Both the position numbers and the translations under genes were made by a program. 64,000 nt of DNA, from assembly GCF_000801105.2 (NCBI RefSeq), contig NC_079516.1:25023043-25087042 (forward strand), written 5' to 3'. A model generated the notes under the pieces. It searched no databases and was not told where the DNA came from. It was given only the letters and a program-made list of their open reading frames with translations. Source of the stretch: Raphanus sativus. Its lineage: Eukaryota > Streptophyta > Magnoliopsida > Brassicales > Brassicaceae. Below are positions 52,598 to 64,000 of the stretch, piece by piece (position 1 is the first letter of the stretch; each line of letters opens with the position of its first letter).

Positions 52598-52867
52598 TTC
52601 GACTACGTGGCAACACTCTCACACTGCTGTTACGTTTTAAGAGTATGTATATAGGGGAGATGTGAGACAAGTGATTAATTACATTCTTTAGAAAGAAAGA
52701 ATTGAGGGACAAAGAACTCACCTCCACTGTCGGTGAAAATATATTTCTAGTTATTGTTTGAAATATGATTTCAGTAAAATCTTTGAAGCTAACGAAAGTG
52801 TCTTTGACATGAAATTTGAATTGGAAGAGGTAAACATGTGAAATGATTGACGATAAGAGATAAGAAC
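52598..52867. other. AT-rich spacer
   Basis: Nothing recognised. Confidence 0.4.
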
Positions 52868-53062
52868 ATGATTAATGGGGGTTCTTAGGATGAGTTTCGT
52901 AACCGAATATAAGAAATCGTCTCTTAATTTCTAATAATTTTTAACTAAAATAACTAAGAACTGGTTCTTAAATATCTTATTTAAGAACCGGTTTTTAATT
53001 TTTTTTAGTTAAAAGTTAAGAAACTTTTTATATTTTGATAAAAAACCCCCTGTTTAATCATG
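52868..53062. mobile_element. Short hairpin MITE
   Basis: CATGATTAATGGGGGTTCTT at the left pairs imperfectly with AAAACCCCCTGTTTAATCATG at the right, and the core AGAACTGGTTCTTAAATA / TATTTAAGAACCGGTT is a strong palindrome centred near 52979. About 195 bp, non-coding. Confidence 0.65.
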
Positions 53063-54312
53063 GTCTAAAATGGTAATGCTTAAAATTATTGACATACACT
53101 TTATGAGACGCCTAGTAGTCAGTAAAGAGGCATTGAAGTAATTAAGTTGAAGATATAAAGGTTTGGGATAAAGGAAGCTTGTATCTTTTACTGGAAAATC
53201 TTTTTTTTTTGAACAACGTTTTACTGGAAAATCAATCAACAAAAGAAATAGGTCTAGACAGTAATAATTTTAATAATAGTTTTTGAATATTGAAAAGAGG
53301 GATGGCCAAATCAATCAGACGTAGTGAACATTTACAAGAGAGAGAGAGAGACTTATAATTGAGGATTTATTGAACATATACATAGACAAGATTCTTTTGT
53401 ATGTCTGGAACATAGTGAACATTTATTTACAAGAGACTTAGAATTTGAGGGAAGAAAGATGAAGCCAATATAAATGATGGAACGACAACTACCAGATGGG
53501 ATGTGATAAGTTGCCCCAGAATCAAGGATCTGTGGTTGTGAAGTATATGTTGTTATGACTTATGAGATTGGATTAAAGAGCCAATGCGTTGGTGATCACT
53601 GGCGAACCTACGTTCAGCAAGTTGGTAGCAAGTGTCCCATAAAAAAAAATCAGACTTTGTTGAATACACCTAAATGTTAGTTATTTTCTTTTAGCAAATA
53701 ACATTTTTAGTTACATTTTTAAAATTTATATGGGATTGACCCCACCAAATTATAATCCTACATTTGCCACTGTTGGTGATGGGTATCAGAGGTGTAAAAC
53801 CAAAAATCTTTGATTAGGCTATTGAACAGTTGTGAACATTTAAAAAAAAAAACAAACTAGAGTGCTAAAAGTTGTCAGAATTTGTCATTATTCTTGTTTT
53901 AACAACTTTTGATATTGTAGTTAGTATCTACTAGTCACTCTTAGGGCTTGATCCGTAACTCTAGAGTAAACTAGAGTAAAAGAAAAGCTGGAAATAATTT
54001 TTTGATGAAAAACAAAAAATAACATAAATATTTTTACTCTAGCAAAATGTAGAGCAAACATGAGTCTGTGTTTTTCTCCATTCAAAAAGATATTTCATTG
54101 ATGATAAACTTTTAGTGAAATTTGGAGTAAATTTATTTTTAGAGTAAAAAATCATTCTAAAAGTACAACCCAAACCCATTCTTGATATCAATAAGAGATG
54201 AAGAAAAAAAATTGTTCAAAAAAATTAACAAGAAAAAAATGTTCTACTTTAAAGTTTGAAATCAAAGATTGAATAACATAAGATTTGATCCACCAAAAAG
54301 AAAAAACAAAAC
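53063..54312. other. AT-rich intergenic DNA
   Basis: No gene supported; it includes an AG-rich run near 53335-53350. Confidence 0.4.
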
Positions 54313-54845
54313 TTAAGTTCACCCTCTAGAATGAACCTTTAAATTCACAATATTTCTTACCACCAATCAAATAAAAGTGTCACCTAGATAATTAATAAAA
54401 ATATTAAATTTTATTTAAAAAAATCTAAAATAATTTAAAAAAATAATATCAATTTTAGTGACGTTGGCGCCATTAACAAAACCCTAAATCTTAAATTCTA
54501 AAACCTTAAATCCTAAATACTAAAACCTAATTCTAAATATAAATCCTAAACCCTAGGGTATAGGGTTTGGGTTTAGGATTTAGGGTCTAGGATTTGGGTT
54601 TAGAATACATGGTTTAAGGTTTACGATTTGGGTTTAGGGTTTATGATTTAGAGTATAGGATTTGAATTTAAAGTTTAGATTCAGAATTTAGGATAATGTT
54701 TGTTAATGGCGTCAACGTCACTAAAATTGATATCATTTTTTAATTATTTTAGATTTTTTAAATAAAATTTAATATTTTTATTAATTATCTAGGTGATATT
54801 TTGATTGGTGGTAAGAGGTGTGATGAATTTAAAGATGAACCTAAA
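54313..54845. mobile_element. Long hairpin element with telomere-like centre
   Basis: Left-arm words ATGAACCTTTAAATTCAC, TTACCACCAATCA, ACCTAGATAATTAATAAAAA and ATTTTAGTGACGTTGGCGCC recur in inverted order on the right (GGCGTCAACGTCACTAAAAT, TTTTTATTAATTATCTAGGT, TGATTGGTGGTAA, GAATTTAAAGATGAACC). The centre near 54560 is AACCCTAGGGTATAGGGTTT, with degenerate CCCTAAA on the left and TTTAGGG on the right. The whole 530 bp could fold into one hairpin. Confidence 0.85.
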
Positions 54846-55770
54846 TTTTGTTCAGCAAAAAAAGATAGAATGACATAAGTTTGCATTTGAACTTTCCAAT
54901 GAACTAAAATAAAATATAAACTTAAACAAACCGCTTTGTATTCAAAATCTAACTTCTAATAAATTCAATTTGAGATAGCCAAATATATTTATAAAAGTTC
55001 GATCTTCTTTGAGCAACATAACAGAATCAGTTTCGTCTGCCAACGTAACGATTAACGAAATCATTTAATGATAACCATGTGAGATTTTTTTCTACTTTTA
55101 AAGAGGCAGAGAATGAAACTACTTTTAACATAAGCACATGACATGCAACCCTTTACAAGATCTTCCCGAACAGAAGTTAAGATAAAGCTATTTTTCCCTC
55201 TTTGAAAGAGGCTTTGCTTAGTGGTGAAGTAGTTAGTAGTCAATAATAGCTCATTCTTACACCCAAAAAAAAGAGCTCATTCTTTGTTTTTGTGGTGTTG
55301 TCTCGTATCTTAGTAAAGTTAAAAACCGGACGTCGCTAGTAACAACCAGAACCGTCTAACAGCACGTGCAAGTGGAGCGATCGAACAGAGTCCGAACTGA
55401 AAAATTTAAAAAAATATTAAGAACTTTTTAGATAAATATATAAGTGATGATAAACAACTTTAAACTTTTAGATATAGTACTAAATTTAGAGCTGATAGTT
55501 TCAAAAAAATATGTCAAATATATATAAATAAAGCTGTAAATTTTTAAAATTATTCTATTACATCGTTAAATATACCATTAATATTTTTTGATCAGGGTCC
55601 ATAGATAATTTGAGACCGCCCTTGTAACAACTAACAAGTAAACAAACCAATTACGCTTCATTTCAGACAACTTGGGTAGTCTTCTGAATGTTATATCAAA
55701 AGTATTATTTTAGATACGCAACTTGGTATTACTTTAAGAGTTTACCTTAGGTATAAAGATTAGCTGCATT
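54846..55770. other. AT-rich intergenic DNA
   Basis: No gene or defined repeat recognised. Confidence 0.4.
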
Positions 55771-55786
55771 TCTCTCTAAAGATCTT

Positions 55787-56733
55787 TTTTTTATTCAAAC
55801 TGATTTCATTAGAAAACTAGATAGAGTTTAGGGCCCATAGGGTCTGTTTAGCAATTGAGTCCGCTAAGACATTTGCAGCTCTTGGAATAAAAATAAAAGT
55901 GATAGACTTAAACAGCGAAGCAAAGAGATAGATGTCTTGAAGGATGTCGAAGATCTCCAAATTCATGTCCCGTCGGTTGATCGTATTGATCAGGGTCTGA
56001 GAGTCTGAATGGAGTTGAATGGAGTCGATCCCTCGAGAGTGAGCAAAGGTTATGGCCGCCAGTACAGCCAATGATTCTGCCAAAAGGGGGACGATACAAA
56101 GGTAGAGGTCACATAGGTGTTGAGATGGAGAGGCCAGCTCATCAAGAACCCAACCAAGCCTTGCATGTCCCGTCACAGGGTTCCACGCTGCATCGGTGTA
56201 GATTGAGCACAATCCGGCATGGTTAGGGTTTGGTTCCGATCTGATCGGAGGCTTCGGGTGGGAGGAGATGGTGGTTGTTGGGCCAGTTTCCATTCACGAG
56301 CGTCAGAGAGGGCTTTCGCGATCGTCTCCTCCGGTGTGAAGTTTCGATTTTGTAAGACCCATTTATTTCGAGATATCCAGAGGCACCATACGATCCAGGA
56401 GGCTAGTGATCCCGCTTCAAGTCCTGTCGAGGGTAAGGAATGGATCTGTCTTGCTCTTTCCCAAGCTGATTGACAAGTTGTGAAGGCCTGCGGATTGAAG
56501 GGAGATGATAGTCGAGCCAGTTCCCACACTTTTTGCGCATAAGGGAATTGGAAGAGCAGATGGAGGATTGATTCTTCTGTGTTGCAGCGCTTACAAAGAG
56601 GGGAGATCGGAATGTTTCGGATGGCAAACTGTTCTCCTACAGGTAAAGAACCATGTAGTTACCCCATTGGGGGTAAGGAATGGATCTTCTCGGCTGTTTT
56701 AACATTCTCGGCTGTTTTAACATTCCAGCTTTA
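55787..56733 (-). mobile_element. 5'-truncated LINE with 16-bp target duplication
   Basis: The minus strand carries the tail of a LINE polyprotein: zinc-binding segment (GEQFAIRNIPISPLCKRCNT, ILHLLFQFPYAQKVWELA, about 56500-56640) and an RNase H domain (55817-56293: CSIYTDAAWNPVTGHARLGW, LLAESLAVLAAI, LHSDSQTLINTINRRD). Several frame changes and an early stop inactivate it. Downstream on the minus strand an A-run (T-run at 55785-55792) ends the element. TCTCTCTAAAGATCTT (55771-55786) and TCTCTCTGAAGATCTT (56734-56749) form the target duplication with one mismatch. Confidence 0.88.
56688..56723 (+). repeat. 18-bp tandem duplication in the LINE
   Basis: TTCTCGGCTGTTTTAACA occurs twice in immediate succession near the truncated 5' end of the LINE, adding six codons to its zinc-binding region. 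Confidence 0.85.
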
Positions 56734-57034
56734 TCTCTCTGAAGATCTTCTAAATGAATTTTAAGAACTGTTTCTCAACCCTCTATCGCTTTTTGGCATA
56801 GCTGACAATAACATATGTAACTACTAGATCAGGAAATTGGGATACTTGTTCTTGTTCAATTTTTTTTAAATTTTTGGTAAGGGTTTATTTGTGAAATAAC
56901 CAAAAAGAGAAATTAGTTTTGTAGACAAAAATAGAAGAGACAAGAGGAGAAAGGGTATAATTTTGGTTTGTTAGTGAATTATGAATTTTTGTTTGGTTAA
57001 TGAATGCAATTTCAGTTTAAATAATTCAGATATA

Positions 57035-57838
57035 CAGTAAAAACTCTATAAATTAATAAAATGTCATAGTCATAACATTAATAATTCAGATATTTAAAAA
57101 TTATATCTGAACCAACATTTAAATTCTATGAAACATATTTTGTATATACCGTTTAATATAATAAAAACTGTATGAATGTCACATTTAAAAACTTTAATTA
57201 CAGTATATACAAAAAAATCAAATATTTTTCTTATTTAAAAATATATAAATATTTAAAATACAATAATCTAAAAAGGAAAATTTTCTTGTAAATTAATAAC
57301 TCTATAAATTAATAAAATGTCATACTCATAACATTATTAATTTATAGAGTTATTAATTTACAAGAAAATTTTCCTTTTTAGATTTTTGTATTTTAAATAT
57401 ATATATTTTTAAATAAGAAAAATATTTGATTTTTTTGTATATACTGTAATTAAAGTTTTTAAATGTGACATTCATACAGTTTTTATTATATTAAACGGTA
57501 TATACAAAATATGTTTCATAGAATTTAAATGTTGGTTCAGATATAATTTTTAAATATCATTAAAATATAAGTGTTAATAAAATATAAAATAATTATATTG
57601 TGAATATAAACCAAACAATTAATGTTTTGTTTGTACACATATAAAATGTATGTATATATAAATTCTTAATTTATAATTTTAGTTGGACCATATATTTACA
57701 TAAAATTTCTAAAAAATTATTATCTAATTATCTTTCGATTTCTGTCAAATTTTGAATCGGTCTAACTTAGGATCAGAAATTTTATTAATTTATGATGTTT
57801 ATTAATTTATTAAATATTAATTGATAGAGTTTTTACTG
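57035..57838. mobile_element. Emigrant/pogo-like MITE with internal inverted duplication
   Basis: The ends CAGTAAAAACTCTATAAATT and (complement) CAGTAAAAACTCTATCAATT are flanked by TA. CAGTAAAACCTCTATAAATTAATA-type ends with TA duplications are characteristic of Arabidopsis Emigrant and pogo-like elements. Inside, a long inverted repeat (about 57060-57320 against 57330-57570) is centred on AATGTCATACTCATAACATT, with a second CTCTATAAATTAATAAAATG at 57300. 804 bp, non-coding. Confidence 0.85.
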
Positions 57839-59065
57839 TAATTTTTTTCTCAAGATCCATTTGATATAGCGATAATTGCTTTTGCTCAGTTTCAGTTTGA
57901 GTATCCTTTCGTTGGTTTGACATAGGTATTAGTTTTGAAAACCTAATGTTATCCCAGAAAAATCATATCTATTTCGGTTTAGTTATTTTTAGAAATGAAA
58001 TGAAAAAATATTGATTATACTCAAAATAGTATTTCTTTTGACACTGGATTTTTTTCTGGATAGTAATTTTACCTGTAAATTTTTTTTAAAAATGAAAATA
58101 AGACAATGATAAACATATTGACAATTTTCTCACATATCCTATTCTAGGTTGCTATATTTTTATCCACACTAGCGGGTTGAGATGAGCTCAGCTTGATCAT
58201 GAAGAAAACTTGTCGCCAAAAACATGTCATGATCTGGCATGTTTTATTTCTTTTGGCTCGTGTGTAGTGATTTCTAATTTTTCACTATGGATAAATTAAA
58301 AATTCTGAAAAATTAGAAATTCTCTCAAAAATGAAAAAATAAAATTTTAATTTTAAACTTAAAAAATGAAATACAACCTTACTAATTATACAATTAGGTT
58401 GATCTGATATTTACCGACTACAAAAGGATTTCGAGAGTAAATTAATAATTTGTAGGAAATGCTGACTTATAAGTCACTTATAATTTTATCAAATTCTATA
58501 ATAATAACATAAGTGACCCAATGATACGTCCATTACATGTTTAAACTTCTATAAGGAGGTTTCAATGAATATAAAACAATCCTTGTTTGGAAAATTGTCA
58601 TCAGTTACATCATTGAGATATTTATATATTAATACCTCGAATTATAATAACCCTAAATTCTATATGACATCACTTTCTTACCAATTTTTAACTAACTGAT
58701 AAAAAAACTTGGTAAATGATTATTCGCTTAACTGATAAAAAAGGAATGGTCTAATATATGGTATTTGGCAAAATATCCGTAAATTTTGATTCAAACTGAA
58801 AAATTCAGATATTCATTACTCTACAAAGTAAAACAAATAATAATATACAATATCCGTAAAACGAATAAAATCACAAATACTAATATTTTAGAAACATATA
58901 TCCATTTTGATCCGCTATATGCATATATTTACATATATTTAAAGAATTATATATATAACTATTATATTTTATATCAATTTACAGTATTTTTATTTACTAT
59001 ATTTATTAAATTATTTATTTGAAACTTTTAAAAGTAAATAAAATTTTACTTTTGTAATAAAATAT
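57839..59065. other. AT-rich intergenic DNA
   Basis: No supported gene; the small frames are AT-driven. Confidence 0.4.
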
Positions 59066-59326
59066 TACTTCCTCTGTTTCTTTTTGTATGCCGTTTAAAA
59101 AGATATTTTTGTTTCAATTTGTATGATGTTTTGAAACTTTATATGTAAAACTATTAAAATAATTGATTAAAATATTAAAATTTATGTGTAGTTTATATTT
59201 TATTTTTTCACAATAGAAATGATTAATTATTTTTGGTTATTTTTGTTATAATTTAATGCTTTTTATAAAGGTAATTTTTTAATTTGTTTGTTTATACGAA
59301 ACATCATACAAAAAACAGGGGGAATA
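59066..59326. mobile_element. Stowaway-like MITE
   Basis: CTTCCTCTGTTTCTTTTTGT at the left and ACAAAAAACAGGGGGAA at the right form terminal inverted repeats flanked by TA. Related in ends and size (261 bp) to the MITE at 17655-17927. Confidence 0.75.
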
Positions 59327-59876
59327 TTATTTTTATATTTTTTACTTTATTTTTAGTTTACGATTACAGATAAAATCGGATATCTAGTTAAAAATAAAAA
59401 TGGATATTTGGGATATTGGCTACAGTTCGAATCGGATCGAATAGTTAATTATTCGGATGAAACAAATTAAATCACAAATATTTCCTAAAACCTTGATATT
59501 CGATTCATGCACACCCTAATCCGACCATGGGCTATGGACCACAGCCTGTGGTTGCATGCAGTGTTTTTTTTTTTCCTAATTTATAAAGAGTTACTTTTCT
59601 TCTCATCTTTCCACTATTCTATTTCTTTCTCAAAGTTGGAGCCTTTTTTTAGCCTTGGAGGCAACCTTTTTGTTTTTGTGACTCATTTAGCTGCCTATTT
59701 TTTGTAATTTTCAATATAGAACATATATTGGAATAGTTTTGTGTTAATGTGTCTCCAGGTAATTTGGTATGCACAATCTACGTATTCATGGTAATTATAT
59801 ATTAATAACTTGATAGTGCGTCCGTATAGGTTTTACACTTGTATATGTTGGTTGTACACTTTTACCTATACCAATA
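59327..59876. other. AT-rich spacer
   Basis: No gene supported. The segment 59390-59480 has TTCGAATCGGATCGAATAG, akin to the CCGAACCGA-type repeats in the Helitrons. Confidence 0.4.
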
Positions 59877-60087
59877 ATAATAAAAACCGGAGCTTCTAGC
59901 TTAATTGGTAAAGAGTTCACAGCTGTGAGTTCCGCCACCTGGGCTCGAATCCCGGTCACTGGAGAATTAACATTTCGACATCGTCAGGGACAGAGGACCG
60001 ACATGTGGCAACACGTGACTAGTCTGGACCACTTCGGTAGGGTCAGGATACCTCTGTATAATTCAAAAAAAAAATATAATAAAAACC
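59877..60087 (+). mobile_element. tRNA-derived SINE with 12-bp target duplication
   Basis: The body at 59889-60075 has an internal RNA polymerase III promoter: box A TAGCTTAATTGG (59897-59908) and box B GGGCTCGAATCCC (59941-59953) at tRNA-like spacing. A tRNA-unrelated region follows (CATCGTCAGGGACAGAGGAC) and then a 3' A-rich tail. ATAATAAAAACC flanks it at 59877-59888 and 60076-60087. It depends on LINE enzymes for movement. Confidence 0.92.
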
Positions 60088-61451
60088 ATTCAGAAGAAGA
60101 AAAAAAAACAATTAAGAGTACGTCATGCCTTGATGGGCCCTTCCGACCTAACTTTGTAATTTGATTTGTCAGTATTTTTAGATATACATAACATATTTTC
60201 ATAGTTTATTACGCAAATATGTACGTCATTCGTGAAAAGCAACACACATAGACTTAGAATGTTAACAGTGGAATAAGCGGAAAAACGGAGTAGATACAGT
60301 ATGTTTAACTGCAGTTTAAATAATAGAAACGCATATTACAGAATAGTTATGGTTTGTTTAAAATAAGCAGTTTAAAACAAAATGTGAATGAAAACATGCA
60401 TAATGAACAGTGTAACTGCGAAATATATATAATATATATATTTTACAAACTAAAAAACAGTTATACTAATATAATTTTAGAATATATATATATTATGAAT
60501 TATATATCTGAAATATGAAATTTAATATGTTATTAGTAATATTTTTAACCAAAATATTTTTATTGAAATAATAATTATTAAGCTAGTTGTCGTTAAAAAT
60601 TAATTTAAGTTTGTGATTTCAAAACAAAATGTAAAAATAAATGCCAAAATTTTACAATTGAATCTTTATTATGCAGCTTTTATAAATAATTTAATAATTT
60701 AATATTTTTATTGAAATACCAATACAAATAATTATTTTTGGGTATTTTTTAAAGATCCATGTTGATTATTTATTTGTGTTGATTGTTTTTTTATAGATCT
60801 TTGTTGAATATTATCATTGTTTTGTAAATCTTACCATTTATACGAATATCAGATCTGTTAAAATATTTATTTATTTTTTAAAATAATCTTCAAATCATCA
60901 GCAAATGCAATTATTTTTAGAAAGTAGTATTGATGAAATTGAGTGAACATATTTATATTCATATATATAAAGTAAAACTAACTAAAATATTTAAACATAA
61001 TATAAAAGTTTAATAAATAAATGTATACAAAGCAATTTATTAAATAATTAAAAGTTAACTAAAATCCATATTCACTTGTAACAGATTTTATTGAACATAC
61101 ATATGTTGTAAATATGATGTGAAACTTAATATACTATTATTGAGTATATAACCAATATTCAATATTTTTTCAAGAATTGAAAAAGGAGGAAAACAATTTA
61201 AAAGAGAATTTTACCTTGGATAGTAAATCAAAACACACTTTGTTACTTCTTTTCACCGTAGATGCGTTTTTGACACAAAAACAGTATATACTAGTACTGC
61301 TGTACTGCTCTTTATTATTTTATATTTATATATTTTTAAAACCAAAATTTACACACCAAAAAGTAAAGTGAATGGTGACGAAAATATCGTCCCTCATAGT
61401 GGAACTTCTATACCGACATAAACATTCATTGCCGTAATTTTATAAGAAACA
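60088..61451. other. AT-rich intergenic DNA
   Basis: No gene or defined element recognised. Confidence 0.4.
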
Positions 61452-62590
61452 CTAGATCATGACCCGCTCGACCGAGAGGGAGTCATTTTTTTTTATCTTT
61501 GTTTTTACTAAATGTTATACATGATCGCCAATGTGTATTAATATAAGTTTTGATAAATAACAATGTGTACTAATGTGTTTAAATAAGTAATGTGTTTAAT
61601 TACTAAATTTAATTTTTAAATTTTAAGATAACATGAAGTAGATTTTTTCTGTATTATTTAAAATATATAGTGTTATATATTTTGTATTTTCAATATTTAT
61701 CATACAAAACTTACATTGGGGTATTATTTATATGAAAATATGTGTAACATAATATATTTATATATTATATAAACATATGCACACCCACACGGGTTTTATT
61801 TTTTAAATGTATTCTATATTGTTTAGTTTTATGTAGTATCGAGTTTGTATAATTCAATTTTATGTTTAAAGAACAATATCAAAACTGTCTTTCGTATGTA
61901 AAATAACATTTTGCAAGTGCGAGTTGTGTCTTTTTATTGTAACACAAAATTTTATATAAAACTTATGTTTTTAGTACATTACGGAATTTAATTTTTTTAA
62001 ATAATTATTATGTAATTTCAAAGTGAATTTTATCTCTGAGGTCCACTATATTTTGTGTGTAATGGTTCAAAGCATTTTCGATATATATTTATATTTCAGT
62101 TTGGTTTGTTTTTAGTATTATTGTATAAGTATAATACTATACAATATTACTATATTCTATACAATATATGAAGCTATGTGTTATTTGTTTTAGAAAGTAG
62201 ATTAGACCCAACGTAGTTATAAGAATAGTCATATCTTTATGTATGTGTCTATGACTTATCTACCTAATGTTATTCGTACTAATAAAATTAATATGGCCAA
62301 TAAAGTATACTGATCAATTTAAAATGAATTGTATAGGGTAATTATAGAACGATTAATATTTTTAGTATTCTTAGTATATATCTTATTTAAATCGACATGT
62401 AATAAATGTAAAAATCATATATGTTATATGGACAAAAAGAAGAACTGTATTTAAGGAAATACATCAATGCAAAGTTAGACTATGGTACATATTATATATA
62501 AAGATTGAGACATTTAATTTAAATATATGAGGTCCATCTTTAAAAATCCACCTAGAAAAAGTTGTAATGTTCCTGTTTTAATAAGATAGA
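61452..62590 (-). mobile_element. Non-autonomous Helitron
   Basis: Minus-strand 5' end TCTATCTTATTAAAACAGGA at 62590, with A before it; 3' end GAGCGGGTCATGATCTAG at 61452, with T after it. A GC-rich CTCGGTCGAG hairpin lies just before the 3' CTAG. 1139 bp, no Rep/helicase coding. Confidence 0.72.
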
Positions 62591-62902
62591 TTTATAACTA
62601 ATAAACTGTGTTTGGCAAAGAAAGATCCTCAATACATGGTGGAGAATGAAAACGAATGACGTTCTAAAAATACAGTTTTCTTAATTTTTCTCCCAAAAGA
62701 TACCACAAAATATTTCTAAATAATTTCTAAAATTTTAGTTAGTCTACCTTAATGGAGTATTTTAAGAATATTTTTGAAGATGTGAATTTTAAAAATAAAA
62801 ATTTGGTGGCATTTGGAATATTCCTATTGATATAATTATAATATCTTTGTAAATGAACTTATTAAATAAATACTATTAATCTTTGACAAAAAATACTATT
62901 AA
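62591..62902. other. Spacer between two head-to-head Helitrons
   Basis: 312 bp of AT-rich DNA with no recognised feature. Confidence 0.5.
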
Positions 62903-63545
62903 TCTATCTTATTAAAACAGAAACATTATGTTGGACCTAACATTTATTTTGTAAGTTTTTAAATTAAATACACCTTTATACTTTATACTTAAATCTACAT
63001 TAAATCACTAATGTTCCTTTCTTTATACTACTATCTATTTTTCCAAACAATATACTTTATTCTTTATACTACTATCAATGTTTCCAAACAATATATTTTA
63101 TATACTACTATCAATGTTTCCAAACAATACAATAATTAATCTTAGTTATTTTATATCCATCATTTTCTCTTTAAAATTTTGTAGAAACGTCATAATTTCA
63201 TAAATTGCAAAATAATGAACTTTAAATTTGGATTATAAGATTACAAATTATGAAACTATTATAATTTTAAATCAAATTAGATTACATATCGGTCATCCAT
63301 CAGTCCAATCAATTAGTCTCGGGTTTTAGTGATTTTTTAATATGAAAATTTTAAAAACCTAAATTGAATTGTTAGATCTCCGGATTAACCGGTATAATCA
63401 CAATCGGGTTGAATTAAAAACACTGATTTAAATACAAAAATATTTTAAATACACTCTTTAAAAGTTACCAAAATATTTATTGAGTTATTAGTGAAATTTT
63501 TCTCGTAAAATATTCCGCGCTTTCAAAGCGTGGATCAAGATCTAG
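62903..63545 (+). mobile_element. Non-autonomous Helitron
   Basis: The 5' end TCTATCTTATTAAAACAGAA follows an A. The 3' end has the hairpin CCGCGCTTTCAAAGCGTGG (63515-63533), then ATCAAGAT and CTAG (63542-63545), followed by T. Inside, ACTACTATCAATGTTTCCAA-type units repeat three times (about 63015-63125). 643 bp, non-coding. This is the clearest Helitron in the window. Confidence 0.8.
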
Positions 63546-64000
63546 TCTGGATTACAACTAACTTAATGCACCAAATAGTCGTCATTTGATCTTTACTTAA
63601 AGATTGGTTTTAGAAGAAAATATTGAAGAATATTTTTTTATCTCTGTAGTTAGAAGTGAAAATAGTATCTCTATAAATAGAACTGTATTATAGAGATATA
63701 CATTATAACAAATCTACTTCTATAATAGAGATTTTTATTTAAGAGGAAAATATAAAGATGAAAATAGAGATGAATTAGAGATAGTCTTAGTTTATACCAA
63801 AAAAAAATATGAACCCGGAAAACATAGGCTAGTGTGGACCCATGTAATAATTGTCCTCTGCCTCCGCCTAGATATTTAACTAATTTACAATGTTTTAAAA
63901 CCTTACCACAAATATTGAACGAGGCAACTTATCGGGTCATCGGATTATTAGGTCGGCTACGAACGAACCACTGGTAAATATATTAACTAATTTATTATAT
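63546..64000. other. AT-rich right edge
   Basis: No gene. The last 120 bases (ATGTTTTAAAACC, then CGGGTCATCGGATTATTAGG) may be the start of another hAT-like element cut by the window edge. Confidence 0.35.

Noticed and set aside
59889..59960. A true tRNA gene
   Set aside because: A and B boxes are present, but the acceptor stem does not close and the sequence continues into a SINE body with A tail and target duplications.

Overview
The window is nuclear DNA from a flowering plant, most likely Brassicaceae (tribe Brassiceae is an inference). The basis is a MAP kinase almost identical to Arabidopsis MPK7, a GH3-family gene, and the repeat types present: Copia, Tat-type gypsy, Helitron, hAT, Emigrant-like and Stowaway-like MITEs, LINEs and a tRNA-derived SINE. 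The DNA is AT-rich and gene-poor. Only two host genes are visible and both are broken; nearly everything else is transposable elements or unassigned AT-rich DNA.

Layout. 1-2750: AT-rich upstream DNA holding a partial duplication of the MPK7 upstream region. 2751-8502: decayed minus-strand Copia-type element with 157-bp LTRs and GATAG target-site duplication (TSD). 8503-15909: MPK7 (plus strand), whose first exon is split by an apparently intact, very young Copia element (9324-14862; 510-bp LTRs that look identical; TSD AAAGA; one 1615-codon polyprotein frame). 16439-19000: Helitron remnant, Stowaway-like MITE and a likely LINE tail. 19155-41031: a minus-strand GH3 acyl-amido synthetase pseudogene whose 3' exons (19155-21095) and 5' exons (39818-41031) are separated by about 18.7 kb. 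That insertion is a giant palindrome made of two head-to-head copies of the LTR-PBS-gag half of a long-LTR, gag-only-like retroelement (21771-39817). A 9.5-kb Tat-type gypsy element (22724-32244, TSD ATGTT) is nested in its left arm.

41927-45498: two Helitrons with adjoining 5' ends; a hAT MITE with a perfect 8-bp TSD sits in the 5' terminus of one. 46090-48720: unclassified repeat rich in ACATGTGTACAT-like motifs with a 465-bp tandem duplication. 50250-57840: two 5'-truncated LINEs, two long fold-backs carrying degenerate telomere-like CCCTAAA tracts, a short hairpin MITE and an Emigrant/pogo-like MITE with an internal inverted duplication. 59066-60087: Stowaway-like MITE and a SINE with a 12-bp TSD. 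61452-63545: another head-to-head Helitron pair.

How the parts relate. MPK7 would encode a 368-residue group C MAP kinase (TEY activation loop). The Copia insertion stops translation after 63 codons, and removing the element plus one TSD copy restores the frame. This allele is therefore probably null, possibly recently so. The GH3 copy carries at least four in-frame stops besides the insertion and looks long dead. All calls come from reading the sequence by eye; no database or alignment was run.
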